A stretch of 64,000 nucleotides of DNA. It comes from Paenibacillus sp. NFR01. GTDB lineage: Bacteria > Bacillota > Bacilli > Paenibacillales > Paenibacillaceae. A program made the position numbers and the translations under genes. The first letter of the stretch is position 1; every line of letters begins with the position of its first letter. The stretch lies in assembly GCF_900111565.1 (NCBI RefSeq), contig NZ_FOIK01000003.1, positions 310,001 to 374,000 on the forward strand. Reading direction: 5' to 3'. Below are positions 9,114 through 17,172 of this stretch, in pieces. Below the pieces are notes generated by a model. The model was not told the DNA's origin and ran no database searches. It was given only the letters and a program-made list of their open reading frames with translations.

Positions 9114-9140
9114 AAGACCGCTGGTTCAGCGGTCTTTTTT
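9114..9140 (+). terminator. Rho-independent terminator of the Fur-family gene
   Basis: AAGACCGCTG and CAGCGGTCTT form a perfect 10-bp stem with a GTT/TTC loop region and a T6 tail. Confidence 0.9.
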
Positions 9141-9243
9141 CATGAAAAAAAGAATATATAGTTTTCCTAGGATGCTTTTCTTTTTTCATTCCCAGCAAGT
9201 ATACTGGTAAACAACAATAATGCAGACAAGGGGAGAGATGTGC

Positions 9244-10071
9244 ATGGCGGAGCAACTGAAAGGGATGACGATCGCCCTCGCCGGCCCGCGCAAAGCGGAG
9301 GAGATGGCGGCCATCGTCAGCAATATGGGAGGAACCGCATTGCACCGGCCTGCGCAGGGAACGGTATTTCTGGACGAAGAGGCGCTGCGGGCAGGGCTGA
9401 CGGAGTGGACCAAGAATCCTCCCGCCTGGGCGGTATTGACCACGGGAATGGGGCTGGACGCGCTGGTGCGGGCGGCTGAAGAGCTTGGTCTTAAAGAGCG
9501 GTTTCTGGACGTGCTCTCCTCTTCGAAGCTGGCCGCACGCGGCTATAAAACGGTCAATGCACTCAAAAAACTCGGTTTCGTTCCCCAGGTGCGGGACGAT
9601 GACGGAAGCACGACCGGCCTGCTTCGCGGCCTTCAAGCATTTGACCTGCGCGGTCAGACGGCAGTGGTCCAGCTGCATGGCGAACCTGCGCCGCGCCTGC
9701 TTGCCGGGTTAGCGGAGGCGGGTGCAGCCGTCCGCGAAATCCAGCCTTACCGGCATACACCTCCCGCTCCCGGAGCGCTTGCCGGTCTGCTCGGCGACAT
9801 TCTTGAAGGACGGGTGGACGCCGTTGCCTTTACAAGCGCACCGCAGTTCCGCTTCCTGGCGGAATACGCCCGAGCGGAAGGACGGCTTACGGAACTGGTG
9901 GAGACGCTGGAACAGCGGGTTCTGGCCGTATCCGTGGGTAAAATCACTTCGGAGGCGCTCAGGGAAGAAGGCATCTCCCGCATCGTTATGCCGGAGCATG
10001 AACGGATGGGCAGCATGTTCGTGGAGCTGGGCAAATATGTGGCTGCGCAGCGGGGATCCCGGGAGGCCTAA
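9244..10071 (+). CDS. Uroporphyrinogen-III synthase-like protein (HemD family)
   Basis: 275 aa. The two-domain HemD fold is suggested by the start GMTIALAGPRKAEEMAAIV, the interdomain segment DLRGQTAVVQLHGEPAPRLL and the C-terminal TSAPQFRFLAEYA ... VSVGKITSEALREEGI. HemD closes hydroxymethylbilane to uroporphyrinogen III on the route to haem, sirohaem and B12. No other hem gene is near, so it may be a second, stand-alone paralogue rather than the housekeeping enzyme. ATG 9244 is preceded by AAGGGGAGAG at eight bases, better placed than the two upstream in-frame ATGs (9220, 9238). Confidence 0.7.
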   Translation: MAEQLKGMTIALAGPRKAEEMAAIVSNMGGTALHRPAQGTVFLDEEALRAGLTEWTKNPPAWAVLTTGMGLDALVRAAEELGLKERFLDVLSSSKLAARGYKTVNALKKLGFVPQVRDDDGSTTGLLRGLQAFDLRGQTAVVQLHGEPAPRLLAGLAEAGAAVREIQPYRHTPPAPGALAGLLGDILEGRVDAVAFTSAPQFRFLAEYARAEGRLTELVETLEQRVLAVSVGKITSEALREEGISRIVMPEHERMGSMFVELGKYVAAQRGSREA

Positions 10072-10082
10072 GACCGGGAGCG

Positions 10083-10112
10083 TTGGACAAGCCGGACGGG
10101 TTTCCTTAGAAT
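10083..10112 (+). promoter_or_regulatory. Possible sigma-A promoter for the ThuA-like gene
   Basis: TTGGAC at 10083-10088, 18 bp, TAGAAT at 10107-10112. Confidence 0.4.
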
Positions 10113-10175
10113 AAGAGCAACGTATGTAAACAGGGGCAATCATGAAACCACTACAAGAACAAGGAGGAGAGATTG

Positions 10176-10820
10176 ATGGACAAGAGAAAATGCCTGCTTC
10201 TCGGCGAATACACCCACCCGAGATTCCATCCGCTGCAAGGCGTGGATCAGCAGCTGGGCGAGATTCTGCATGAGCTGCTGACCGTGCAGTGTTCGGAGAA
10301 TAAAAAACTGCTGCTCGGCGAGCACCTCGCCGGGTATGACCTGTGCATCGCGTACAATGAATTATGGAATGAGACCGTGTCGCCGCAGCAGACGGCTGGG
10401 CTGCTCAGCTATGTAAGCGGCGGGGGCGGCCTGATCGTGCTGCACACCGGTATCTCGCTGGCTAGCCGCTATGAGCTGGCTCAACTGATCGGTGCCCGTT
10501 TTACCGGCCATCCGCCGTATGCGCCGCTCAAATTCACCGTATCGGAGCATGATATTACGGAAGGCGTGCAGGATTTCGAGCTGGATGAAGAGCCGTACCG
10601 GTACGAGTTCGATCCGTTTACCGAAAAGACGGTTCTGCTTGAGTATGAAGCGGACGGCGAGAAGTGGCCTGCGGCCTGGTGCCACAGCTATGGTCTGGGC
10701 CGGGTGGTCTTTCTGATGCCGGGCCATCATGAGCCGACCTTCCGCCATCCCGAGATGCGCAAGCTGATTCTGCGGGCGGCAACCTGGGCGGCGCGCATTC
10801 CGGCCGAGCCGGTTTTGTGA
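10176..10820 (+). CDS. ThuA-like domain protein
   Basis: 214 aa. The glutamine-amidotransferase-like ThuA fold is recognisable from GGGGLIVLHTGISLASRYEL, GARFTGHPPYAPLKF, the DELDEEPYRYEF-like region and GLGRVVFLMPGHHEPTF. The family (ThuA, trehalose utilisation) is poorly characterised; members are often tied to sugar catabolism, but no sugar genes are nearby. No nucleophilic Cys is apparent at the amidotransferase elbow (LHTG), typical of ThuA. ATG 10176 follows AAGGAGGAGA at five bases. Confidence 0.75.
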   Translation: MDKRKCLLLGEYTHPRFHPLQGVDQQLGEILHELLTVQCSENKKLLLGEHLAGYDLCIAYNELWNETVSPQQTAGLLSYVSGGGGLIVLHTGISLASRYELAQLIGARFTGHPPYAPLKFTVSEHDITEGVQDFELDEEPYRYEFDPFTEKTVLLEYEADGEKWPAAWCHSYGLGRVVFLMPGHHEPTFRHPEMRKLILRAATWAARIPAEPVL

Positions 10821-10843
10821 AATAGCCGGCCAAGAGGTATACT
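10815..10843 (+). promoter_or_regulatory. Sigma-A promoter of the phasin-like/ABC1 operon
   Basis: TTGTGA at 10815-10820, 17 bp, TATACT at 10838-10843. The -35 overlaps the stop of the previous gene. Confidence 0.5.
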
Positions 10844-10877
10844 TTATCCATACTTGAACCTGTGGGAGGAAAGTGCC

Positions 10878-11270
10878 ATGAGCGATTTGTTCAAAAAAGC
10901 AATCTCTTTGGGAGTGGGCCTCACCATCGTCAGCAAGGAAAAAGTAGAGAAAGTCGTGGATGAACTGGTCAAGAAGGGCGAACTTGCCCCGTCGGAATCG
11001 AAAGCGCTGGTCGACCGGCTCGTGGAGCGCGGCGAAGAGGAACGCGGCGCGTTCAAAACCGCGGTCACGGAGCAGGTGCAGCGTATCCTGAAGGAGCTGA
11101 AAGTTCCGGCGCAAAGCGATCTGGCTGTGCTTGAAGAGCGGATCGCCGAGCTGGAGCGGCGTGTAGCGGAGCTGGAGCACCGGCATGTCCCGCAAGCGGA
11201 CCCCGCCAAGGACCTGGAGGTCCAAAGCACGCTAACCGCGGATGTTCTGCCCGATACCCGCACCGATTAA
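10878..11270 (+). CDS. Phasin-like coiled-coil protein
   Basis: 130 aa, highly charged and helical, with no membrane segment. MSDLFKKAISLGVGLTIVSK then heptad-rich EKVEKVVDELVKKGELAPSE and a C-terminal coiled coil (LEERIAELERRVAELEH) resemble the phasin/poly(hydroxyalkanoate)-granule-associated small proteins annotated in many Bacillota. The exact function is unknown; the tight junction with an ABC1 kinase gene (stop TAA immediately followed by ATG) suggests they work together. The start was chosen for GGAGGAAAG upstream of 10878. Confidence 0.65.
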   Translation: MSDLFKKAISLGVGLTIVSKEKVEKVVDELVKKGELAPSESKALVDRLVERGEEERGAFKTAVTEQVQRILKELKVPAQSDLAVLEERIAELERRVAELEHRHVPQADPAKDLEVQSTLTADVLPDTRTD

Positions 11271-12941
11271 ATGGCGGTGCGAATCAGGCATGCCGGCAGG
11301 TATCGGACGATAGCCATGGCGCTGATGCGCCATGGCTTCGGCTATATGGTGGAAGAAATGGGGCTGTACCATCTGCTTTCGCTTCCGCGGCGGATGGTAA
11401 CCCATGAAACGCATATGAGTTTAACGCTGGGCGAACGCATACGGCTCGTGCTGGAGGACCTCGGACCGACCTTCATCAAGATCGGCCAGCTCGCCAGCAC
11501 CCGTTCCGACCTGCTGCCGGATTCCATCATTCAGGAACTGGTCAAGCTGCAGGACAACGTACCGCCGTTTTCCGCCGAGACGGCCCGGAACATTCTGGAG
11601 CAGGAACTCGACGAGCATCTGGACGCTGTTTTTTCGTATTTCGAGAAAATGCCGCTGGCGGCCGCATCGATCGGCCAAGTGCACCGCGCGGTGCTGCATA
11701 ACGGGCAGCAGGTGGCCGTCAAAATTCAGCGTCCGGGCATTCTGCGGACGATGACCCGGGATTTGGAGATTATCCGCGACTTATGCGTGCTTGCCGAGAA
11801 GCGGCTGGATTGGGCCAAGCAATACGGGCTGACGCAAATGGTCGCCGAATTCTCCCGCTCCTTGCTTGCTGAGCTGGACTATACGCAGGAAGGGCGAAGC
11901 GCGGAACGGATTGCCGCCCAGGCACCCGGAACGGCGGAGGTGTACATTCCGGCGATTTACTGGGACTACAGCTCCTCCCGGGTGCTCACGATGGAGTATG
12001 TGCAGGGCATTACGCTGAACCGCCGCGAGGAATTGCTGCAGCAGGGCATCAAGCTGAAGAAGGTTGCCGAGCAGCTTGTAGACATTATGCTGAACCAGAT
12101 TTTTATTCACGGGTATTTCCACGCTGATCCGCATCCCGGCAATGTCATGCTGCTGGAGGGCGGGAAGCTGGCGCTGATCGATTTCGGGATGGTCGGCCGC
12201 TTAAGCGAAGACATGCGGGACAGCCTTTCGTCGCTGATTATCGCCCTAATGCGGCGGAGTACCGATGCCATGGTCCGGGCGATTCTGCGGCTGGGCGTCC
12301 TTCCCGGCGACGTGAATCAGTCGGCGCTGCATGACGACATGGACCGGCTGCGCGAAGCCTATTACGATATTCCGTTTCAGCAGGTCAGCATCGGGCAGGC
12401 GCTGAACGATCTGTTCGGCATCGCGCGCAAACACCGGCTGATGATTCCGCCGGATTTGACGATGCTCGGCAAGACGATGCTGACGCTGGAGGGCGTCGTC
12501 GCCGATCTCGACCCGGCCTTCAGCATCGTGCAAATGGCCGAGCCGTTCGGCAGACGGCTGGCGCGGCAGCGCTTCAGCGGGACGCGCCTGCAGCGCAAGC
12601 TGGTGGAAGGCGCCGCGGACCTGGCCGAAAGCGTCTTTGAATTGCCTTTCCAGGTCCGGAGGCTGTCGGCGCTGCTGAACAAAGGCAAGCTGAAGATAGA
12701 CATCGGGCTGCCGGAGATGCGGAACGTGGAGCGCAAACTGGTGCGGGTCGGCAACCGCCTATCCTTCAGCATCGTCATGCTGGCCTTTAGCATCATTATG
12801 GCGGCGCTCATCATCGGATCGTCGCTGCGGGGGGACTCCTCGGTCATCTGGAGCTTCCCGACGGTGGAGGTCGGCTCCGTGGTGGCGCTGCTGATGTTTA
12901 TCTGGCTGCTCTTCTCGATCTTCAAATCCGGCAGGTTCTAA
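11271..12941 (+). CDS. ABC1/UbiB (AarF) family atypical kinase
   Basis: 556 aa. The family-specific KxGQ motif is at residues 70-73 (KIGQ, then LASTRSD). The Ala-rich loop AAASIGQVH is near 130-138, followed by VAVKIQRPG with the ATP-binding Lys at 151, HADPHPGN in the catalytic loop and the DFG metal site. Two hydrophobic helices end the protein (IVMLAFSIIMAALIIGSSL; VVALLMFIWLLFSIF), anchoring it in the membrane. UbiB/COQ8 proteins are ATPases supporting isoprenoid quinone synthesis; here menaquinone would be the likely quinone (inference). The ATG abuts the previous stop codon. Confidence 0.85.
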   Translation: MAVRIRHAGRYRTIAMALMRHGFGYMVEEMGLYHLLSLPRRMVTHETHMSLTLGERIRLVLEDLGPTFIKIGQLASTRSDLLPDSIIQELVKLQDNVPPFSAETARNILEQELDEHLDAVFSYFEKMPLAAASIGQVHRAVLHNGQQVAVKIQRPGILRTMTRDLEIIRDLCVLAEKRLDWAKQYGLTQMVAEFSRSLLAELDYTQEGRSAERIAAQAPGTAEVYIPAIYWDYSSSRVLTMEYVQGITLNRREELLQQGIKLKKVAEQLVDIMLNQIFIHGYFHADPHPGNVMLLEGGKLALIDFGMVGRLSEDMRDSLSSLIIALMRRSTDAMVRAILRLGVLPGDVNQSALHDDMDRLREAYYDIPFQQVSIGQALNDLFGIARKHRLMIPPDLTMLGKTMLTLEGVVADLDPAFSIVQMAEPFGRRLARQRFSGTRLQRKLVEGAADLAESVFELPFQVRRLSALLNKGKLKIDIGLPEMRNVERKLVRVGNRLSFSIVMLAFSIIMAALIIGSSLRGDSSVIWSFPTVEVGSVVALLMFIWLLFSIFKSGRF

Positions 12942-13199
12942 CGGCCTGGCGGTCAAACGCAGGATTGCCGGAAAGCGCAATTAATGATATAGATGTATAG
13001 TGGAAACTGAAACCAAAGTGCTGCCTGTCATGTCCGGTGGATTGCTGCTTCCCTGAGAAACCGAATGTTGACCGCGCCGCTTTGGCGGAAAACGACAGGA
13101 AATCGGGCAAGAAGGGCTCCGTGGACGGAGCTCTTCTCTTTGTGTAGATGAGTGGTTTGTAGAGAATTGGTTTTGAATTGAAATCGTGAGGTGGATAAC
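12942..13199 (+). other. Long leader region of the DEAD-box helicase gene
   Basis: No gene in these 258 bases. TATAGT at 12996-13001 could be a -10 box, though I see no good -35. CCGC-TTT-GCGG near 13077-13088 and a near-perfect stem of about 12 bp at 13111-13141 (GGGCTCCGT with ACGGAGCTC, extended) end in a CT-rich tract about 60 bp before the start codon. This could be an attenuator or a cold-responsive leader, as other DEAD-box genes have long structured 5' ends; that is inference. Confidence 0.4.
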
Positions 13200-14840
13200 T
13201 TGCCGGGATTTAAAGAACTTGGAGTATCTGAAATATTAACGGACCTGTTGAAGGGTCAGGGCATCGCCCAGCCGACGCCGGTGCAGAGCGAAGCGATTCC
13301 TCCGCTGGTGCAGGGGCTGGACGTCATTGCCAGAGCGAAGACGGGGACAGGCAAAACGCTGGCGTTCCTGCTGCCGATTCTGGATAAAATCCGCTTGGAA
13401 AACGCCTATCCGCAAGCGCTGATTATGGCACCGACGCGCGAGCTGGCGCTGCAGATCACCGAGGAGGCGCGCAAGCTCGCCCGCCATACCGGCGTGAAGA
13501 TTCTGGCCGTTTACGGTGGACAGGACGTGGAGAAGCAGCTGCGCAAGCTGGAGGGCGGCCGACATCTGATTATCGGCACGCCGGGCCGGCTGCTTGACCA
13601 TTTGCGCCGGGAGACGCTGGACCTCGGCGGCGTTAAAATGCTGGTGCTGGACGAAGCCGACCAGATGCTGCATATGGGCTTCCTGGAGGATGTGGAGAGC
13701 ATCATTATGGCCGTGCCGTACCGCCGCCAGACGATGCTGTTCTCCGCAACGATGCCGGATCCGATCAAGCGGCTGGCTGCCAATTACATGAAGGAGCCGG
13801 TGGACATCGTGATCAAAAGCGGTTCGCCGATTCCGCTGGACAATATCCGCCAGCAGGTGGTGGAATGCTCCGACCGGAACAAGGAAGAGGCGCTCAAGTC
13901 GCTGATCGAACGCGACCGCCCGTATTTGGCGATGATCTTCTGCCGGACAAAACGCCGGGTGTCCAAGCTGAACGAAGCGCTGCAGGCCGCCGGCTACGCA
14001 AGCGACGAGCTGCACGGCGATTTGTCCCAGGCTAAACGCGAAGCGGTCATGAAGCGTTTCCGGGAAGCGAAGCTGCAGCTGCTCGTGGCGACGGATGTCG
14101 CCGCCCGCGGGCTTGACGTCGAAGGCGTCACCCATGTGTTCAACTACGACATGCCGCTGGACGCGGACAGCTATATCCACCGGATCGGCCGTACGGGCCG
14201 GGCCGGCGGCAAGGGGCTGGCGATTACCCTGGCCTCCCCGCATGACCGGGCCGGGCTCGAGGTCATCGAGCAGGCCACGAACCAGCGGCTGGACCGCCGC
14301 CGCTACGAGAAGGGCGAAGGCGGCGCCGGCGAATTCACCAGCGCCGGCGGGGGCGGGGGCGCCGCGCGCAGCAAGCGCGGCGCGGAAGAGCCATCCCGCG
14401 CCGGCCGGGGCGGGCGCGGGCAAGGGCGCAGCGGCGGAGCGCCGCGCGCCGAAGCCAGCGCGCGGCCGGGCGGACGCGGCCGCGGCAAAGAGGCAGGCGG
14501 CTGGGACGCGCCTGCCGGGCAGGGCAGCCGCAGCGGCCGCGCCGCCGCTGCGGGCAAACGCGGCGCCTACGGCACGCCTGCCCCGCGCAGCGGGGGACAG
14601 GCCGGCGGCGGCAGCGCCGCAGGTTCGCGAGCCGGCGCAAGCTACGGCTCGTACGCCAAAGGCGGCGCGGCGGGCGGAAGCCGCGCCGGACAGGCCGCCA
14701 AGGGCGGCCAAGGCTCGTACGCCCCTAAAGGCGGCGGCCAAGCCTCCGGCGGACGCGGCAGCGGCGCGGGCCGCGGCGGGCAAGGCAACCGCGGCGGCAG
14801 CCCGGGCAATTCCCGGGGCGGCCGCGGCAAATCCAGATAA
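13200..14840 (+). CDS. DEAD-box ATP-dependent RNA helicase with long Gly/Arg/Ala-rich tail
   Basis: 546 aa. All helicase motifs are present: Q motif QPTPVQSEAIPPL, AKTGTGKT, PTRELALQ, TPGRLL, DEAD, SAT, then FCRTKRR, ATDVAARGLD and HRIGRTGR. From about residue 370 the protein becomes a disordered tail of nearly 180 residues made of Gly, Arg, Ala and Ser (GRGGRGQGRSGG, GGRGRGKEAGG), probably an RGG-like RNA-binding tail. The matching DNA (14290-14830) is far more GC-rich than its surroundings. The likely role is in cold-shock RNA remodelling, ribosome assembly or RNA decay (CshA-like). TTG 13200 is favoured: GAGGTG ends six bases upstream, whereas GTG 13191 lies inside that site. Confidence 0.85.
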   Translation: MPGFKELGVSEILTDLLKGQGIAQPTPVQSEAIPPLVQGLDVIARAKTGTGKTLAFLLPILDKIRLENAYPQALIMAPTRELALQITEEARKLARHTGVKILAVYGGQDVEKQLRKLEGGRHLIIGTPGRLLDHLRRETLDLGGVKMLVLDEADQMLHMGFLEDVESIIMAVPYRRQTMLFSATMPDPIKRLAANYMKEPVDIVIKSGSPIPLDNIRQQVVECSDRNKEEALKSLIERDRPYLAMIFCRTKRRVSKLNEALQAAGYASDELHGDLSQAKREAVMKRFREAKLQLLVATDVAARGLDVEGVTHVFNYDMPLDADSYIHRIGRTGRAGGKGLAITLASPHDRAGLEVIEQATNQRLDRRRYEKGEGGAGEFTSAGGGGGAARSKRGAEEPSRAGRGGRGQGRSGGAPRAEASARPGGRGRGKEAGGWDAPAGQGSRSGRAAAAGKRGAYGTPAPRSGGQAGGGSAAGSRAGASYGSYAKGGAAGGSRAGQAAKGGQGSYAPKGGGQASGGRGSGAGRGGQGNRGGSPGNSRGGRGKSR

Positions 14841-14869
14841 AGGCGCTTTACAGCCGAGAATAAAACTTG

Positions 14870-14920
14870 TTACCATAGAGCCGCTCGCGAATGCCTGCGG
14901 CGCTATGGTAATATTTGTTT
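14870..14920 (+). terminator. Rho-independent terminator of the helicase gene
   Basis: TTACCATAG-A-GCCGC pairs with GCGGC-G-CTATGGTAA (14 pairs, one mismatch), followed by an AT-rich tail with T tracts. Confidence 0.75.
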
Positions 14921-15013
14921 TACGGAAACCTGCAACCTTTTTCAAAGTGGAGCGGTCTGATAGAGTTGTTTATAGATTGCCGAATACGATCAACAGGAGG
15001 ATTCAGACAGCAG

Positions 15014-15994
15014 ATGTCCAGAACCGTTAAAATCGTCATTTTATTTATTGTTGTCATTGCCGTAGGCTGGGGAATCGGCAAATATACAGCACCGTCGGCC
15101 TCGCCGGAGCAAGGCGGCGCCGCGGTGGACGGCAGTGCCGGGCTGGCACAGCCCGGGGAATCGGCCGAGCCTTCGCCGGTGACCGGAGACAATGCCGGTG
15201 AGGGCGGGGATACTGGAGCGGATACTCCGGAAGCAACGACAGAACCTGCGGCAACCAGCGAGCCAGCGGCAACGGAGAAGCCTGCAGCCACCGAGAAGCC
15301 GGCGGCAACGGAGAAGCCTGCGGCTACCGAGAAGCCGGCTGCGACGGACAAGCCTGCCGCCACAGCTAAGCCTTCCGGCAATTCGGGCAGCGGCGCCGAG
15401 CTGACCGCCACGGAGCCGGAAAGCATCGCCGTGCTGGTCAACAAGCAGTACAAGCTGCCGGACCATTACAAGCCGACCGATCTGGTGTATCCGGATGTGC
15501 CGTTTATTTTCTCGGAGAAAATCGAGAAACGGATGATGCGCCGCGAAGCGGCGGGCGCGCTGGAGAAGATGTTTGCCGGGGCGAAAGCTGACGGCGTGCA
15601 TCTGGCCGGGGTCTCCGCCTACCGTTCGGAAAAAACGCAGACTACGCTGTTCAATAACTATGTAGCGAGGGACGGCGAAGAAAAAGCGAAGCGGTACAGC
15701 GCCGTACCCGGCCACAGTGAGCACCAGACGGGGCTGTCGATCGACGTGTCGGGCAGCACCGGCCAATGCGCGGCGGAGAGCTGCTTTGGCGGGACGAAGG
15801 AAGCGAAATGGCTGGCCGCGCATGCGGCGGATTACGGGTTTATCATCCGCTATCCGGACGGGAAGGAAGCCATTACCGGCTACATGTATGAGCCTTGGCA
15901 TATCCGCTATGTCGGCAAAGAAATCGCGTCCGATATCGCGGAGCGGGGCATTACGCTGGAAGAATATTTTGATGCCATTCCGGTATCCAACTGA
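15014..15994 (+). CDS. Membrane-anchored VanY-type D-alanyl-D-alanine carboxypeptidase (M15B)
   Basis: 326 aa. An N-terminal membrane anchor (IVILFIVVIAVGWGIGKYTA) precedes a low-complexity extracellular spacer of about 110 residues with five EKPAAT repeats, then the zinc peptidase domain. The ligands are in GHSEHQTGLSID (His and Asp) and EPWHIRYVG (third His), with SAYRS upstream. It would trim the terminal D-Ala from peptidoglycan stem peptides outside the membrane. ATG 15014 lies 13 bases after AGGAGG, a long but usable spacing; the frame upstream has no signal sequence. No vancomycin-resistance genes are nearby, so a housekeeping role is more likely. Confidence 0.85.
   Translation: MSRTVKIVILFIVVIAVGWGIGKYTAPSASPEQGGAAVDGSAGLAQPGESAEPSPVTGDNAGEGGDTGADTPEATTEPAATSEPAATEKPAATEKPAATEKPAATEKPAATDKPAATAKPSGNSGSGAELTATEPESIAVLVNKQYKLPDHYKPTDLVYPDVPFIFSEKIEKRMMRREAAGALEKMFAGAKADGVHLAGVSAYRSEKTQTTLFNNYVARDGEEKAKRYSAVPGHSEHQTGLSIDVSGSTGQCAAESCFGGTKEAKWLAAHAADYGFIIRYPDGKEAITGYMYEPWHIRYVGKEIASDIAERGITLEEYFDAIPVSN
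15274..15363 (+). repeat. Five 18-bp tandem repeats coding for EKPAAT
   Basis: Units of the type GAGAAGCCTGCAGCCACC are repeated five times inside the spacer of the carboxypeptidase. Synonymous differences alternate between units, so the repeat probably expanded by unequal exchange of 36-bp pairs. Length variation between strains is likely. Confidence 0.85.
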
Positions 15995-16020
15995 GCAGTC
16001 ATCTGAAAGAACGTTCGTAC

Positions 16021-16059
16021 ATCCGCTCTCCGCGTCCAGACGCGGGGCGGATGGCGGGC
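16021..16059 (+). terminator. Probable terminator after the carboxypeptidase gene
   Basis: ATCCGC...CCGCGTC pairs with GACGCGG..GCGGAT; a T6 run follows about ten bases later. The distance makes it less certain. Confidence 0.45.
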
Positions 16060-16137
16060 GTTTTTTGCTTTGGTTCACCCCATGGGCCCTGGGTTAATAG
16101 TGTACAACTCTTACTTTTCCCCAAGGAGGCGAAGCGG

Positions 16138-16476
16138 ATGTCGGAGCATAACCATGTAGTAAGCAAGGACGGCAGCTTGACCATGAACAGGGTGGATGAG
16201 GCGCTTGACCGGATTGAACCGGAGCAGCGGGAGATGATTTTGAACAATTTCGCGGAATTTAAAGGCTATTTAAGCAAACGCATACACTTGGCGCAAAAAA
16301 TCGGACTCGGCGAAGAGCAGCTCGCGCTGGCGGCCGAGAAAATCGCCGATTATCTCGCAAAACATGAAGAGCCCCGCAACAGCGAGGAGAAGCTGCTTCT
16401 GGAATTGTGGCGGGTGGGCACGAAAGAAGAACGCCACAGGCTGGCGCATATGCTGGTCAAGCTGGCGCAGCAGTAA
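16138..16476 (+). CDS. DUF3243 family protein (YmfJ-like)
   Basis: 112 aa, acidic, all-helical, no membrane segment. The body FKGYLSKRIHLAQKIGLGEE...IADYLAKHEEPRNSEEKLLLELWRVG.KEERH.LAHMLVKL matches the DUF3243 family of spore-forming Bacillota. The function is unknown. It is longer than the usual 80-90 aa at the N-terminus (SEHNHVVSKDGSLTMNRVDE). The start at ATG 16138 has AAGGAGG at good distance; the longer frame from 16051 would run through the preceding hairpin. Confidence 0.8.
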   Translation: MSEHNHVVSKDGSLTMNRVDEALDRIEPEQREMILNNFAEFKGYLSKRIHLAQKIGLGEEQLALAAEKIADYLAKHEEPRNSEEKLLLELWRVGTKEERHRLAHMLVKLAQQ

Positions 16477-16540
16477 AGAATACATCCTTTTCCGGCTGCC
16501 GGGAAAGGATATTTTTATGACGCAGACAAGGAGGATGGCC

Positions 16541-17017
16541 ATGTCCATTTACAGTTTTGCCGCCGTGACGCCGTCCGGCGCCGAGATTCCGCTGAAGGAG
16601 TATGAGGGACAGGTGCTGCTGATCGCGAACACGGCCAGCCGCTGCGGGCTTACGCCGCAGTATGGAGAGCTGCAGAAGTTGTACGAACGCTACAAGGAAG
16701 CTGGATTCACCGTGCTGGGGTTTCCCTGCAACCAGTTTGGCGGCCAGGAGCCGGGAACGAGCGAGGAAGCGGCTGAATTTTGCCAGGTGAATTACGGAGT
16801 CGGTTTTCCGGTCTTTGCCAAAATCGACGTCAACGGAGCGGAGGCGCATCCTCTGTTTGCCTATCTGAAGGGCCAGCAGCCGGGCGCGGGCGAAAGCAGC
16901 GATATCGCCTGGAACTTCACCAAATTTCTGGTGGACCGCCATGGCAATGTCGTGGCCCGCATCGAGCCCCAGGAATCTCCGGAGAGCATGATCGAACAAA
17001 TCGAAGCGTTGCTGTAA
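16541..17017 (+). CDS. Glutathione peroxidase-family thiol peroxidase (BsaA-like)
   Basis: 158 aa, the usual size for bacterial members. The peroxidatic Cys sits in NTASRCGLTPQY (Cys replaces selenocysteine), with conserved FPCNQFGGQEPG and the C-terminal WNFTKFLVDRHG. It reduces peroxides and lipid hydroperoxides, probably using thioredoxin, in the cytosol. Three ATGs are in frame; 16541 is best because AAGGAGG ends six bases upstream, whereas 16535 overlaps that site. Confidence 0.92.
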   Translation: MSIYSFAAVTPSGAEIPLKEYEGQVLLIANTASRCGLTPQYGELQKLYERYKEAGFTVLGFPCNQFGGQEPGTSEEAAEFCQVNYGVGFPVFAKIDVNGAEAHPLFAYLKGQQPGAGESSDIAWNFTKFLVDRHGNVVARIEPQESPESMIEQIEALL

Positions 17018-17061
17018 GCCCTTTCTGAACCGCTGCCCAATTGTGCCTATGAAAATGTTCC

Positions 17062-17089
17062 TTGACGCTTTTCAAAGACAAGGTATGCT
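17062..17089 (+). promoter_or_regulatory. Possible sigma-A promoter of fhs
   Basis: TTGACG at 17062-17067, 16 bp, TATGCT at 17084-17089. Confidence 0.45.
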
Positions 17090-17172
17090 TTTGAAGAGAC
17101 AGATCCGCAGCGTTTGCTGCATAATGGAACGATAGGCGCAGGATAATAACGGCAGGAGGGTATCATACAGGC

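Noticed and set aside
13236-14945. Open frame of 569 codons on the minus strand opposite the helicase gene
   Set aside because: Composition is Ala/Arg-rich nonsense mirroring the GC-rich helicase tail; no ribosome site, no domain, and the plus strand has all helicase motifs.
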